Below, in pieces: positions 20,801 through 32,130 of a stretch of DNA of 64,000 nucleotides. A program made the position numbers and the translations under genes. The first letter of the stretch is position 1, and the number at the start of each line of letters is the position of its first letter. The stretch comes from Lentinus brumalis (lineage: Eukaryota; Basidiomycota; Agaricomycetes; Polyporales; Polyporaceae): assembly GCA_001792895.1 (NCBI GenBank), contig MARA01000020.1, forward strand, positions 558,001 to 622,000, in the 5' to 3' direction. The notes beneath the pieces are model-generated. The model was not told the origin of the DNA and searched no databases. It saw only the letters and a program-made list of their open reading frames with translations.

Positions 20801-23345
20801 TCCATACCTCGAGCCCGATGTCGCGCCCGTAGATCTTCTTGATGACACGCTGGTGGATGGCCTTGCCCACGCCGCCCAGGTTGGGCTTGAGCTTGAAACT
20901 TGCGCGTTCCTCCGGCGACAGTTGAGCAATCTTGTTGTTGAGTGGCTCCAGCACCAAGATCGTGCGGTTGATCGCCTCAACGTGGAAGTCGTACTCGTGT
21001 CGCTCCTCTTCGCTCCGGTGCAGCGCCTCCTCGTAGACGTTCTTCTTGTGCGCGATGAAACCCGCGTCTTCGCTCGCAAACACAGGCTGAGAGATATACT
21101 CATCGTTGAGTACAGAGTTGCACATCTCGTCGCGTCCTGAACATTGCACATTGACCTCCTGCGCGCATTGTCAGCATTGGTTGTCATCAGCTCGGAAGCC
21201 AGAACGTACATGCGCGGGCAATTTGCGGTAGCTGCCATACCGCGTATGCAGCTGATTTCGACTTGGACGATCCAGCACGCCCATCGGTCGCGTCCACGAC
21301 TCTTCCAGTGCTGCCATCCGCTCCTTGTTGACGTCCCACCCCAGGATGTCCTTGAACTGCGCCATCAGCTCCCCATCCCCGAGGAACGATCTCGCCTCCC
21401 GCACGAGCCTGGTCGTGTTGATGACATCCTGGGTGAACAGATTTACCAGCTTCAGGAACTCGGTGTACGTCTCGCGGTTATCCAGCACGCGCTTGACACG
21501 GTCGAAGAAATGGCCCTCATCGTTGACATGGTGCGCACTCGTCGACTGAACGGGGCCAGCCGGTATTGGAGGGGGAAGTGCGACGGTCTGCTGGTGATGA
21601 GGGTAGAATGTCTGCTGCTGAGGCTGTGGGGGTCCGCGAAGCGGCGAAGGCGGGGCAGCTGCAGGGCGCTGGGCCAAGGCCGGCGAGGGTGCTTCGCTCG
21701 AGGGCTGAACCTTCGCCTTCTGCTGAGGCGATGAGCGCTGCCGTCGCTGTGAAGTGGCTTCCGACGTACCTTGTTGGCGCTACCCTTCGCCGGTGCTTGC
21801 TCCTTCTCTTTCTCGCGGTCGGCCGGCTTGCGTTTCCGCTTCTGCGGCACAGCGGTAGCTGAAGACGAGTGTCCGTGCCCGTCTCCGCCCCGCTTCGGTT
21901 TGGCCTCGCTCGCCTTTCGCGCCTCCTCCACCTTCCCGATGCGCGCAAGCTCATCCCGCTGCACCTGCTCGTCCGGAATGAACTGCACAAAGTCGCGCAT
22001 CAGGTCGGGAGCATCCTTGAGGTGGTTCATGATCTTGTGCATGACGTCCCCAGTCGCGCGTTTCGCAGACAGACAGGCCACCGACAGAAGCTCCATCCCA
22101 CCCAGACTGGACTTGTCGTATGCAGCGGTGGCCACATCCAGGTCGACCTCGGTGAAGAACCCGAGGAACTGCTTGTACACATCCGGATGGTTGGCGTACC
22201 GGGTGCGCACTTTCTGCACGAAGTCGCGAGCGGGAAAGAGGGTCTCAGCGGCGACGATAGCGCCCTCCGGCTCCCGCTGACTGCTCGACGCGGCCGGCTT
22301 CTCAGCCGGTGGAGGTGGTTTCGTGTTCGCAGGGCCGTATTTGAAAGCGGCATTTGTTGCTTGTGTCGTGATACCGGCGGGCGTGGTCACCGTGATGTAG
22401 TTGGGGTCGGGATTATCGGTAGTCTCGATGCGGTAGCCCGCGGGCAGAAAGGTGTTGAAGCCTTGGATTAGGGCCGGATGACCGTGGAATAGATTGGACA
22501 CGCGTTCGATAACGCCGGGGGTGTCGATGCTGCACAGAACGCACTATGAGCTCCAGCCACATGGATTCATACGAGAGACTGCATGTCTCGACCTCAGCGG
22601 TTTCCAAGGTGCGGCTGGGATCTGGACCGCTCATTTCTTAACCGGTCAGCGCACGGAAGCAAGCAATGGCATGAGCACTTTGCCGTTCGCGTACCGTCAA
22701 TGCTTTCTATGCATGTGCACTGGGACGATGGGAGGGGAAGGTAGTCGATGGACGAGACAGTGCAAGCCCAGTTGGCCGGCGAGCTCCCACCCCCATCAAT
22801 CTCGTTTGGAGGTGCTGGGCGGAAGTGGAACAGGCCGAAGCTAGGACAGTAGGAGTCCAGTCTTCCGGGGTCTCCCACTCGGCACGACCCACCAGGGAAG
22901 TTGATCGTCTGGCCTCCCCTTCAGACCTCCACCCAGTGCCAACACCCGATGGCTCTCCTCCTTCAAGCCGAGAACATATATGAAGGAAGACTCACAACTG
23001 GCTCTTGAAGTCCTTCATGATATCCAAGAACTTGTTGTACACCTCCGGCTGCTCCGCGAACTGGGCCTTGACGGAATCCAAGTAGGTGAGCGCGTCGTTG
23101 ACGTTCAGTTGCCTGTCTGCGCTTCCTGCCTGCTGCTCAGCCGTACCAGTCGGTGAATCTATGGCGCCAACATGCGCCTCGGTGGGGTGTGGGGGCCGCG
23201 AAGCCTCCAGCGGTTGGTCGGTGTCCATCTGTTGCGGTGGGGGAAGGGTACGAGGAGATGGGGGCCTGCTCCGAGCCAGAGGGGTGTTCCGAGAGCTCGA
23301 GGCCATCCGTGAGTCTCCAAGCGCAGTGCTATCTTGTCCCTCCAT
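17893..23345 (-). CDS. SIN3 transcriptional corepressor
   Basis: Nuclear scaffold of the Sin3/Rpd3 histone deacetylase complex. Ten exons splice in phase: 23345-22996, 22529-21770, 21719-21210, 21158-19977, 19919-19650, 19592-19539, 19480-19322, 19273-19154, 19096-19038 and 18985-17893, about 1,518 residues. PAH1 spans residues about 80-150 ([14 protein letters not shown]), PAH2 about 214-303 ([19 protein letters not shown] to FIPDE), PAH3 about 425-495 ([15 protein letters not shown]). The HDAC-interaction domain follows ([27 protein letters not shown]), then the Sin3 C-terminal domain ([21 protein letters not shown]) and a Pro/Ala tail. The tail probably changes frame near 18225-18260, which would end it at 17933. 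Intron 1 is 466 nt. An upstream in-frame ATG at 23420 is possible. Confidence 0.88.
19767..19790 (-). repeat. In-frame hexamer repeat in SIN3
   Basis: Four copies of cttgtc encode alternating Lys-Asp in the SIN3 C-terminal half ([11 protein letters not shown]), a likely length-variable microsatellite. Confidence 0.75.
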
Positions 23346-23588
23346 TCTCGGTCGACCTGTTGCGGATCGCGATGTAGTTCCGCGAGTGTGGTCCTGAAGA
23401 CATTCCCGCTTCAGGGACAATCCAGCAACATTGATATACTGTCAGCTCACCGAGTACTACTTCCTCAGCACCTCCAGAAAGACCGCTTGTTGACTTCGAG
23501 GATACGGAGAGAAAGAGAGTGGCAGCACGGTCTGCGGTGGCTGAAACTGGACCCAGGAGGAGATGTGTGACGCAACGGCTGTGACACG
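21822..23588 (-). repeat. Segmental duplication, member 1 (SIN3 5' part and upstream flank)
   Basis: This interval matches 29519-30961 in the same orientation. Exonic sequence is near identical (about ten differences in 710 nt of exon 2), the first intron differs greatly in length, and homology extends about 240 nt upstream of the SIN3 start and stops at 23588. Confidence 0.9.
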
Positions 23589-26453
23589 CCGAACGCGGGC
23601 CAAACAAACGACCACAACGCGCGACGCGCTCGAGTCTCGTTCGTGGACTGCCAGTGCCAGTGCCCGTCGCTCCTCGCTCGGACACGCTCAGCCCCACCCA
23701 TCGATCGCATTCCACACACCACAGCCTCGTCCGCGACCACGCTCCTCGCTCGCTTCACTGCTGTATGCGCCCATGTGCGACCGTGTCTGCAGGACTCAAG
23801 CACACGCCCTCCCTGCCCGTCCCTCGCATGCGCTCTCCCTCTCGCCTCCGCCTGCAAGTGGCAACGCGCACGCCGCATACGTCCCTTCCGCATACGCCCC
23901 GGGAGAGCTGGTCGCGGTTCGTCGTGGAGACAGGTACGTGATATGCCGTGGTCTGGTCTACTAATGTTCTACACTGCACTCAGCACGTCTACCCCGCGCG
24001 ACTACGTGTCTAGCGAGCCACTCTCGCGAGCATGTTTGCGGCTCGAAGAGCACTCGTGCGCACCCGCACGATACCATGCCTGTACGCAGCACCGACACTC
24101 CTCTCACGCCATCCGCCGCGCCGCGCGCCTTGCGCGATTCCTACCGACTGTACCACCCCCCACGCCCGAGAGACGACGTACCCGAACGTCACCGCACGCT
24201 CGCGGCAGCCACACAGCCCGTTGCATACCGCACACTCAACTCAGTCAACCTGTTCAACTCTCGACGTCACCCAACGCAGTCGCCCATTCAAAAGAAACCG
24301 CTTCCCATCGGAGTCGAAGCCCACGAGCTGCTGCGAGGAACGTTCGGTGAGGAACGTTCGGTGAGTAACGCAGGGTGAAACACATCGCCGCTTGTTGTCA
24401 TACTGACCTCGCCGTCCCGTCCAGCACCTCCACAGCTCGCCAAGTACGAGCGCACCGCTGGACGTCGTCGTCGCTGCAACTCGCGGGTAGGTCAGCAGAC
24501 GCACTCTCACGCAATGAAGAGAAAGACGTACCGGCCGGGGCGAGAAGGGGGACTGGGACAGAAGTCGCACACGCCGGAGTCGGGAGAGAGAGCTGGGCGT
24601 CGGAGACAAGGTGCGTGCGGCCGGCCGCAAGGTCTGGCCTGCCTCTTATACACCCCAACACCCAGCACTGCGTTCGCGTCGCGTCTCAGGTGCGTCAAAC
24701 TGCCTACGTCACGCCTACGTACCCCTGCCGATGCAGCTCGGCCGCGTGTCGCAATTGAACGCCAGGCGGTGTCTACACGTCAAGCCCGCCGCTCGGTGCG
24801 TCTCTGGGGCCTGTTCGGCAGAGACTTCACTGGGAGCTGGGAGTCGCGGCGTCGGCGGGCTTGCGATGCGCTGCCCGGGTGCGCAGGCGGTATGTGAGGA
24901 TCGAGCTTCTGGCCGTCGCAGTCGAGGTGCACCGCAAGTCTTGCAGCTGGCGACCTTCCGTCGCTGCTTGTGTCGCCCCCGTGGGCTCTCGGCTGGCTGC
25001 GAAGGTAGCCAACCATGCATGAACGCTGACGCTTCGCGTCGGGCGTGCAAGGTTCCCTGACAGCGCGACAACGATCCCGGCGATGGACCCCCGGCATTCT
25101 GCGCTCGGAGTCGTTCGCTCCGTCCTCGGATCTTGCACGAGAGGTGACGCAATGTCGCACCGTCGTACCTGCGTGGCGGCCGCAAGTACAGGTGGAGATG
25201 TCGACCTTGTTTTCGACGCGGACACCCGCATGCGTCCAGCTCCCGACGGCGAAGAGTGCCGCGTGCGCGCACAGCGTAGGCAGCGAGTCACGGAGGCCGA
25301 CAAGTTGTTCTCGGGTCGCTAGGTCTTTGTCGGTACGTGTCTCGCTTCATGTCATGCTATCTGCACGCTGACTCTCCGTCTCCAGGATTTGCAGGCGCGT
25401 CTCGTCTTCGAAGCCGACGTTGCAAACATCCGGTGCGCAACGCAGCGCGGCCTGTGATCAGCCCACCGCAGCTAATCCACGCGCAGCGCGAGGAACGTGC
25501 CCCCGCCGCCGCCGTCGTCGTCTCTCTTTCGTTTGGGCAAGTCGCCGATGCGAGCCTGCCTTCCAGACCCTGGGAAGCGGTCGCGTCGTGGCCGATGGCT
25601 TGCCCAGCTCTCCTCCGGTGAGCCCGCGACCGCGTCGAGTCTCGAGTCTTGGAACCTCGGAAGCGGTTACTTCGCGACGGGCGTGGCAGGACACCGACAC
25701 ACCGGCGCAGCGTCGAGGTAGCGGGATACCGGGCGGAGAGCGACGACCACGGTCCGCTGGCTCGCTGCAGTCTCGCGCGGTGCTCGTTGGATCTTTCTGG
25801 CGGACGCAAGGGGTCGTTTCCGTTGTGTTCTTCCGCCTTCAAGGCCACACAGGTACGTGCCACGCGCATTCAGACTTGGGAGTTTGCTCGCTCCGTTGCA
25901 AGATGGGGTCGACGAGACATGCTCGCCTCAGTTCTTCGGCTGCAGCGACAATTCTGAGGTCTGTCGACATGTAAGACACCCACCAGTAAGTAGATAGACT
26001 CACCGGTGGCGAAAATAATGCAATGCCATTTATTTGAACGCGAACATTCGATGGTGTGCCTTGTGTGATGGTTTTCGGGATGTGTGTGTGCAGCAGCGCG
26101 CGTTGGGTCGGTCGACAGCTTGAGCAGGTTCGCCCGATTTGTTGGCATGGTCACTGGCACTTGGCTTTGTCAAGCTTGCAATCCGCCGCGAGTTTGTGGT
26201 CGAGTGACAGCCGTGGTGATGTATATAATTCTCTGAGGTTGTTACAATGAGCTCGCAGCGAACCCTCATCCATACACACTTCGCCCTGCATGGTAGGGTA
26301 CTCCACCAAAGAGGCCCGAGAGAAGGGAGAACTACGTGCGAGCATGGACTCTGCTCTCGGTGATTCACCTGTTCTCTCGCACATGCACTCCCAGCCTCTG
26401 ATTCTAACCACCGCGGTGTCTCAGCGGACAAGACTGGCGATCAGAGAGCGAGG
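23589..26453. other. GC-rich gene-poor region, possible unrecognised gene
   Basis: Intron-like GT-AG signals occur on the plus strand (for example gtacgtgatatg near 23935 and gtgagtaacgca near 24361), flanked by Pro/Arg/Ser-rich open frames such as 24076-24378. No domain is recognisable, and the Arg-rich translations in several frames mostly reflect GC content. I cannot assign a gene. A TATATAA motif is present near 26221, 230 nt before the next ATG. Confidence 0.35.
24337..24364. repeat. Direct 14-base repeat with palindromic core
   Basis: ggaacgttcggtga occurs twice without a gap; each unit contains the palindrome gaacgttc. Confidence 0.75.
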
Positions 26454-26924
26454 ATGGGCTGGACGGCGGCCAAGTTCCACAGACAGATCTTCCTCCGCTA
26501 CTGGATCGAGCTCCTCGGATGGCCGGCCCACATCCCGTTCAAGAACCCGGGCAAGGCGTCCATGGAGAACGTCCGGGAGCTCCAGGCGCTCCTCGACGCG
26601 AACGAGCTCCGTTTTGTTGATGTGCCTCCGGCGGAGCGCGTGGCGGAGAACATCAGCGTCGCGAGAGCTTGTCCGGCAGTTCTGTTCGATGCGCCGCTCC
26701 CGGACTATGGGCGGCGGAATGTCGGGAGGCGGGTGGCGAGGTGCTTTGATGTTCATGGGAATGTGCGGCCGCAGCGGTACGAGAGGAATGGGCCCAAGAG
26801 CGCGAAGGTTGTCGAAGGTGTGGTGGACTCGAGCGAACCATATACCGAGGAGGGTCTTCCTCAGATGTACAAGGACCGTGTTCACATGGTGTACAGGAAC
26901 GGCTCGTGGTGGCCGGTAGTTTAG
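26454..26924 (+). CDS. Hypothetical basidiomycete protein (156 residues)
   Basis: A single-exon reading frame starting MGWTAAKFHRQIF and ending GSWWPVV. The start Met is followed by aromatic and basic residues (LRYWIELLGWPAHIPFKNP), then a helix ELQALLDANELRF and a basic, Arg/Gly-rich second half (YGRRNVGRRVARCF, RYERNGPKSAKVV). It resembles an uncharacterised group of agaricomycete proteins with a GWPxHIPFxN block, which I recognise only by pattern and cannot name. There is no signal peptide or membrane segment. Composition and an uninterrupted frame argue for a real gene. Adjacent DNA gives no functional context. Confidence 0.6.
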   Translation: MGWTAAKFHRQIFLRYWIELLGWPAHIPFKNPGKASMENVRELQALLDANELRFVDVPPAERVAENISVARACPAVLFDAPLPDYGRRNVGRRVARCFDVHGNVRPQRYERNGPKSAKVVEGVVDSSEPYTEEGLPQMYKDRVHMVYRNGSWWPVV

Positions 26925-29410
26925 TCACGATGGAAGAGTATTCGCTTTCATGGATGATGGATATGAACGCAGCAAACCTTCATTGCTGAGCTGCTCGGCT
27001 CACAGCTCATTGAATTACTTGCACTTCAAAGCTTCCACCGACCGCTAGATCTTCCGGTGTACTGGAGATGCGCATCAAATGCAGATGGAGTCTTGTATGA
27101 CTGCACTTGGGAGGGGTATGAGCTAGCGCATGCTGCGGTGATTCCAGGAGCAATAGAGAGACAACCGTGCATGGCAGAACTTAGAAGACATGATGTCCGT
27201 GCGAGCGCAAGGCGACGCGTCACGGTGCCGGCCCGTCTGCCTACACCATCGTATGCTGGATTCAGTCCAAGTCAGATGGCTGCAGGGAAGTTGCCCGTGA
27301 GTCTGCAAGAGCCGCAAGGTCGCTGATCGGAACGCTTCCGCGATTCCACTGACACATAGCAGGGAATTGCGCATGCCTGTCTGGTTGCACACCACTGGTA
27401 CCTCAGCGACTCGGAGGGTCTACAGCGTACACGCACCTCGAGACCGATTCGCTAGCTGCAAGCTCACCTAGCATTAATGTGAGCTGCCCAGATCCGCTTG
27501 AAGCGAACCAACAGCCTCCCGAATGCCGTGTCGGCCGGGCAATCCTCAGTCCCGAGTTGTTTCAAACTGCTCACTGCCGCTGATTGAAGGAGCGGCAAGG
27601 TACCTGCGAGAACCATCGAAGAGAGTGAGCGCGAACGGCAGACTGTGTAGCGAGTATGTAAGGGCAATTCCATACCGAAGATTGTGCATGTCCGCCCTTT
27701 TAATTATTCCATAGCCGTTCAAGCAGGCAACACAGTGATAGGGCTAAGATCGGTGGCGTCCTGTCTGCATTGCGTGAGCCTTTGTCTGACTGCATTCTCA
27801 CGTCTGACGGCGGCAGGAGTCTGGACACAGAGCTTGCCCGGCCAGCTAGAACATCGGCCACGGCCAGGAGCTGTTCGCGAGCTCTCACCGCTGGTCACTG
27901 GCGGGATGAAGTTACTCTCAACCTCTGGACTAGATGGCACGGGGAGAGTGAGCGTGAATAGCGGAGGACGGGCTAGTCTGACCGACGTACCAGGAATGCT
28001 GGGTAATACACATCTATTCGGTTTCCAGCAAGAATGCAATGACATGGCACTCGCCGGTGCGAAATCGATTGCTTCCTGTACACAAGCGGCAGCAGAGCGT
28101 GAGCCTGTCCGGCAGCACAGACACCACCCGCCTGGCCGGCCAGAATATTTCAGTACGTGCCGTGTCGAGTCGATCACAACCGGTTGTGCTTGCCTGACCT
28201 TCCCCAAAGCAGACGTCGCACATAAATGACAACACTGTTGGACATAATAGCCCCCAGCATGGCCGCTCACCACAATGATCGACTATGACAATGTGCTCGG
28301 CTGCAAAAAGAGACTTAGCACGAAGTACGTCGGGCGGGTAAGCCTGAGGACACACTGTTTGCCATACTGAGAGCGCTTTCCGGAAGGCTGCGAAAGCCTT
28401 CGGTGAGCCGACAACACGGCGACGCGCTTCGCATGGGGCAAGATCGGTCGAAGTTGCTAGTCCGTGAGCCTTCGAGTTTGTTCGCACATTCAGGGCCAGA
28501 ATAGCGGTCGAGCGTTCACCCGGGTGCGTGCCTAGCACGTCTCTTGCTACACATCGTCAAAGGCAGCGCAGAACGCCAGTCTTGCGCAGGATGCCCGGCT
28601 GGCCAGCGGGCGCTGCTCCTGCGAGGCGTGTTGGCCACGGCCGGTCACCTGTCTGGAATGGTTATCGGTGCGAAGCTTAAGCTGCCAAATGGAGACACCT
28701 ACGCAGTACTCACGGTTGAGAGACGGAGCCGAACACGGTGCTGACTGACTGTGTCGTGTAAGCGTACCCGGGCAGCGTCTTCCAGCTACTGGCAGCCTGA
28801 GCGCGGAATCCCGAATCGAGTCGCTGTTCAGCGTGGAATCTGAGCTCCCCTGACGACGCAGAGCACTTCTAGCGGCCTGCTGTGCACACACGGACTCCAA
28901 CGCCGAGTATCGAGTAGGGGAGAGACAGACGGCGTCCAGACTCCAGTACCTGCATTTCTGTGAGCGTGGTGTCCGCAGAGCGAAGCCTGAGCGCACGTAC
29001 CGCACGCTGAATAGGCAGTGAACAGGCCGCGTGCTGGATCGCGATCCGACGTCCCTGCGCTTCGCTGATACAAGCGGGCCGATGAGCAACAGAATCGCTT
29101 CCCGACGGGATAGTCACCTCGGGTATCTGTGCGGCAGATAGACCATGTTGAGCGGTCGAGGGTGCTTGCAATGGTGGTCAAGGACGAGGACGAGGACGAG
29201 GACGAGGCGCACTCGAGCAGAGAGTGCGAACGACGTTGTATTCAGCTCTACTCTACGTACTTACAACGCTCGCCCGCCGCCGACGCAAATCCCTCCATCT
29301 GCCGCGACGAGCAACGGCCACCTGCAGACTGAGACCTACCGGGGGTATACTCAGCGAGTCGTCCACCACGGGGGTATACTCAACGGCGGCCTCCAGAGTC
29401 AGTCGGACAA
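26925..29410. other. Gene-poor region, nothing recognised except microsatellites
   Basis: Several 60-180 codon open frames overlap on both strands (for example 27684-28229) without domain signatures or coding-like composition. A hexamer microsatellite lies at 29183-29206, and two near-copies of gggggtatactca lie near 29340 and 29372. Confidence 0.4.
29183..29206. repeat. Hexamer microsatellite (GACGAG)4
   Basis: Four perfect head-to-tail units of gacgag; no gene assigned here. Confidence 0.85.
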
Positions 29411-30725
29411 TCAGCACGATCTGACCTCGCCAGCCGCTGTCTCCGTCCGTGCTCCGTCCCGCCGGCATCCGAGACGGCACTCACCTGCGCGACTCACCTG
29501 TGGCCCGATCGACGTCTCGGCTGGCTTGCGTTTCCGCTTCTGCGGCACAGCGGTAGCTGAAGACGAGTGTCCGTGCCCGTCTCCGCCCCGCTTCGGTTTG
29601 GCCTCGCTCGCCTTTCGCGCCTCCTCCACCTTCCCGATGCGCGCAAGCTCATCCCGCTGCACCTGCTCGTCCGGAATAAACTGCACAAAGTCGCGCATCA
29701 GGTCGGGAGCATCCTTGAGGTGGTTCATGATCTTGTGCATGACGTCCCCAGTCGCGCGTTTCGCAGAGAGACAGGCCACCGACAGAAGCTCCATCCCACC
29801 CAGACTGGACTTGTCGTATGCAGCGGTGGCCACATCCAGGTCGACCTCGGTGAAGAACCCGAGGAACTGCTTGTACACATCCGGATGGTTGGCGTATCGG
29901 GTGCGCACCTTCTGCACGAAGTCGCGAGCGGGAAAGAGGGTCTCAGCGGCGACGACAGCGCCCTCCGGCTCGCGCTGACTGCTCGACGCGGCCGGCTTCT
30001 CAGCCGGTGGAGGTGGTTTCGTGTTCGCAGGGCCGTATTTGAAGGCGGCATTCGTTGCTTGTGTCGTGATACCGGCGGGCGTGGTGACCGTGATGTAGTT
30101 GGGGTCGGGATTATCGGTAGTCTCGATGCGGTAGCCCGCGGGCAGAAAGGTGTTGAAGCCTTGGATTAGGGCCGGATGACCGTGGAATAGATTGGACACG
30201 CGTTCGATAACGCCGGGGGTGTCGATGCTAAACAAGACGTACGATGAGTTCCTTCACTCGTAGGCGATGACTAGGCATGTTCGTCGTCTAACCCGCGCAA
30301 ATTACCCCGCTCCCCAAATCTCCTCCCAATGCTGACACTGCCTCGCACCGTTCCAAGAGCAGCACACTCAGATAGAACACTCACAATTGGCTCTTGAAGT
30401 CCTTCATGATGTCCAAGAATTTGTTGTATACCTCCGGCTGTTCCGCGAACTGCGCCTTGACGGAATCCAGGTAGGTGAGCGCGTCGTTGACGTTGAGTTG
30501 TCTGTCTGCACTGCCAGGTTGTTGCTCGGCCGTACCAGTCGGTGAGTCTATTGCGCCAACGTGCGCCTCGGGAGGCCGCGAAGGCTCGAGTAATTGGTCG
30601 GTGTCCATCTGTTGCGGTGGGGGAAGGGTACGAGGAGATGGGGGCCTGCTCCGAGCCAGAGGGGTATTCCGAGAGCTCGAGGCCATCCGTGAGTCTCCAA
30701 GCGCAGTGCTGTCTTGTCCCTCCAT
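29411..30725 (-). CDS. Truncated SIN3 paralogue containing PAH1 and PAH2 only
   Basis: Two exons (30725-30385, 30227-29411) join in phase to about 385 residues. The protein copies SIN3 from its start [12 protein letters not shown] through PAH1, PAH2 and the basic KRKRKPA stretch, then switches to 36 unrelated residues beginning ETSIGPQVS and a stop at 29411. PAH3, the HDAC-interaction domain and the C-terminal domain are absent. Exon 1 carries an in-frame nine-base deletion; exon 2 differs from SIN3 at one residue (Ile to Val). Donor and acceptor of the intron are intact (GTGAGT, TTTAG), although the intron is 157 nt instead of 466. Such a protein could bind PAH ligands without recruiting deacetylase, acting as a competitor. 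Expression is not shown by sequence; a pseudogene is the alternative. Confidence 0.7.
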
Positions 30726-30961
30726 TCTCGGTCGACCTATCGCGATGTAGTTCCGCGAGTGTGGTCCTGAAGGCATTCCCGCTTCAGGGACAATCCAGCG
30801 ACATTGATATACTGTCAGCTCACCGATTACTACTTCCTCAGCACCTCCAGAAAGACCGCTTGTTGACTTCGAGGATACGGAGAGAAAGAGAGTGGCAGCA
30901 CGGTCCGCGGTGGCTGAAACTGGACCCAGGAGGAGATGTGTGACGCAACGGCTGTGACACA
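29519..30961 (-). repeat. Segmental duplication, member 2 (SIN3 5' part and upstream flank)
   Basis: Copy of 21822-23588 in direct orientation, 5.9 kb away. The proximal breakpoint lies inside the basic stretch after PAH2; the distal one lies at the shared string ggctgtgacac. Confidence 0.9.
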
Positions 30962-31069
30962 CATCATGTGATCGTGAGACTGCATCAGGCGCTTCATTGG
31001 TCGAGCCCATGAGCGCTTCTGAAATCCATGGCGACTCGGACTTCAAGGTGTCTCCTCCTCCAGCTTCCT

Positions 31070-31415
31070 CTTGCAAGTTGCAGAGGAGGTGCCTCCGCGA
31101 AGACCACGTACATAACGTTGGGTACAAATTTTATGCTACTGTGTCGAGCGATCTCCGCCCTCTACCGTCCGCGGATCGACTCATCTGAATCCGAGTCGAG
31201 TACCCATCCGAGCGAGGTCCATGCTCTTGGTGAGACTCGATGCCAAACGGTGCCTTACAAGTCGCGACGGTGCTCATATACTCACTCCACGGGGACACTG
31301 ACTAGCTTGGAAAGAAGGGGGGTCTCTGATTAGTATACGTGTCCGCAATGAATGAATTCGCATCCCAGAATTTTCGAACACCAATACAAAAGATCATGCA
31401 AGTCCGTCCAAATGC
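31070..31415. repeat. Diverged dispersed repeat A, beginning with a degraded AKR tail
   Basis: Aligns over about 250 nt with 35478-35720 (shared strings include aggtccatgctct and a gtcgcgacg/gttgcgacg block). Its left end, read on the minus strand, resembles the AKR C-terminus ([13 protein letters not shown] against VMQLIFADTPPLQ). The right end resembles the 3' flank of the cysteine-rich gene at 36043. Confidence 0.65.
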
Positions 31416-31454
31416 TGGTCACGGAGGGTATGTACTCACAGCATAGTCGTCGTA

Positions 31455-31982
31455 CGTGGCTTGACATGCACTCAAAGCCGCGGACAAATACGTCCGAGTT
31501 CGCGAGCGTCCCGCACGTCGTGGAGATCATGAACTACGACAGGTTCGGGAGCTGGCCCCCACCGCCGGCCGCAACGCTGCGCTCGACGACTCGTGCGTGG
31601 CGAACACCACCTCTCGGCTTCCAGTATTCGCGGGTAACGCTACGACATCTAACCGCTCCCTCGCGCTCTACCCTCCCGTCAATGCCTCCACCTGCCTCTC
31701 CAAGGGGATAAGTGGCATGGCTCGGCGACCTCCCGGGGGCACTTTCACCTTCCAGGGCCTCATGGACAACGGCTATCTGAAGCAAGACAAATCTCCCGCT
31801 GATGGCATCCTCCACACCTTCGAAAAGTGCACGAAGACGCCGTTGTTCTTTTACGACAACAGCACGCAGGTCATGGTGTCGTACGACGATGCGCAGTTGA
31901 TGACGCTGAAGGGCGAGTTTGTGAAGGAGCGGGGCTGGCTGGATTCGCGATGTTCGAGAATGGCAGCGAGGGTCTGCACTGA
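31455..31982 (+). pseudogene. Decayed partial copy of chitinase 1
   Basis: Sequence matching the last exon of chitinase 1 (10394-11991) in opposite orientation: EIMNYDRFGSW, FAGNATTSN, ALYPPVNAS, GGTFTFQGLMDNGYLKQD, VMVSYDDAQLMTLKGEF, and a shared downstream string after the terminal cactga. The 5' exons, including the catalytic DxxDxDxE motif, are missing. About 110 nt are deleted after the VANTT block, and the reading frame shifts several times. It cannot encode an active enzyme. It is convergent with the intact AKR gene, mirroring the pairing at 10.1-12 kb. Confidence 0.88.
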
Positions 31983-32130
31983 AGGGTTCTATTGCGCTGA
32001 ATGTGACCGGCGTATCGCGATATATAAGTACTCTTGCTAGACACGAACATCTATTTCGTAGTAAACTCAATTGCACTAGTGCTCATTATCTGCCTCCGGG
32101 AGCTTGGTGGGCCAGTACTCACGGCGAGCC

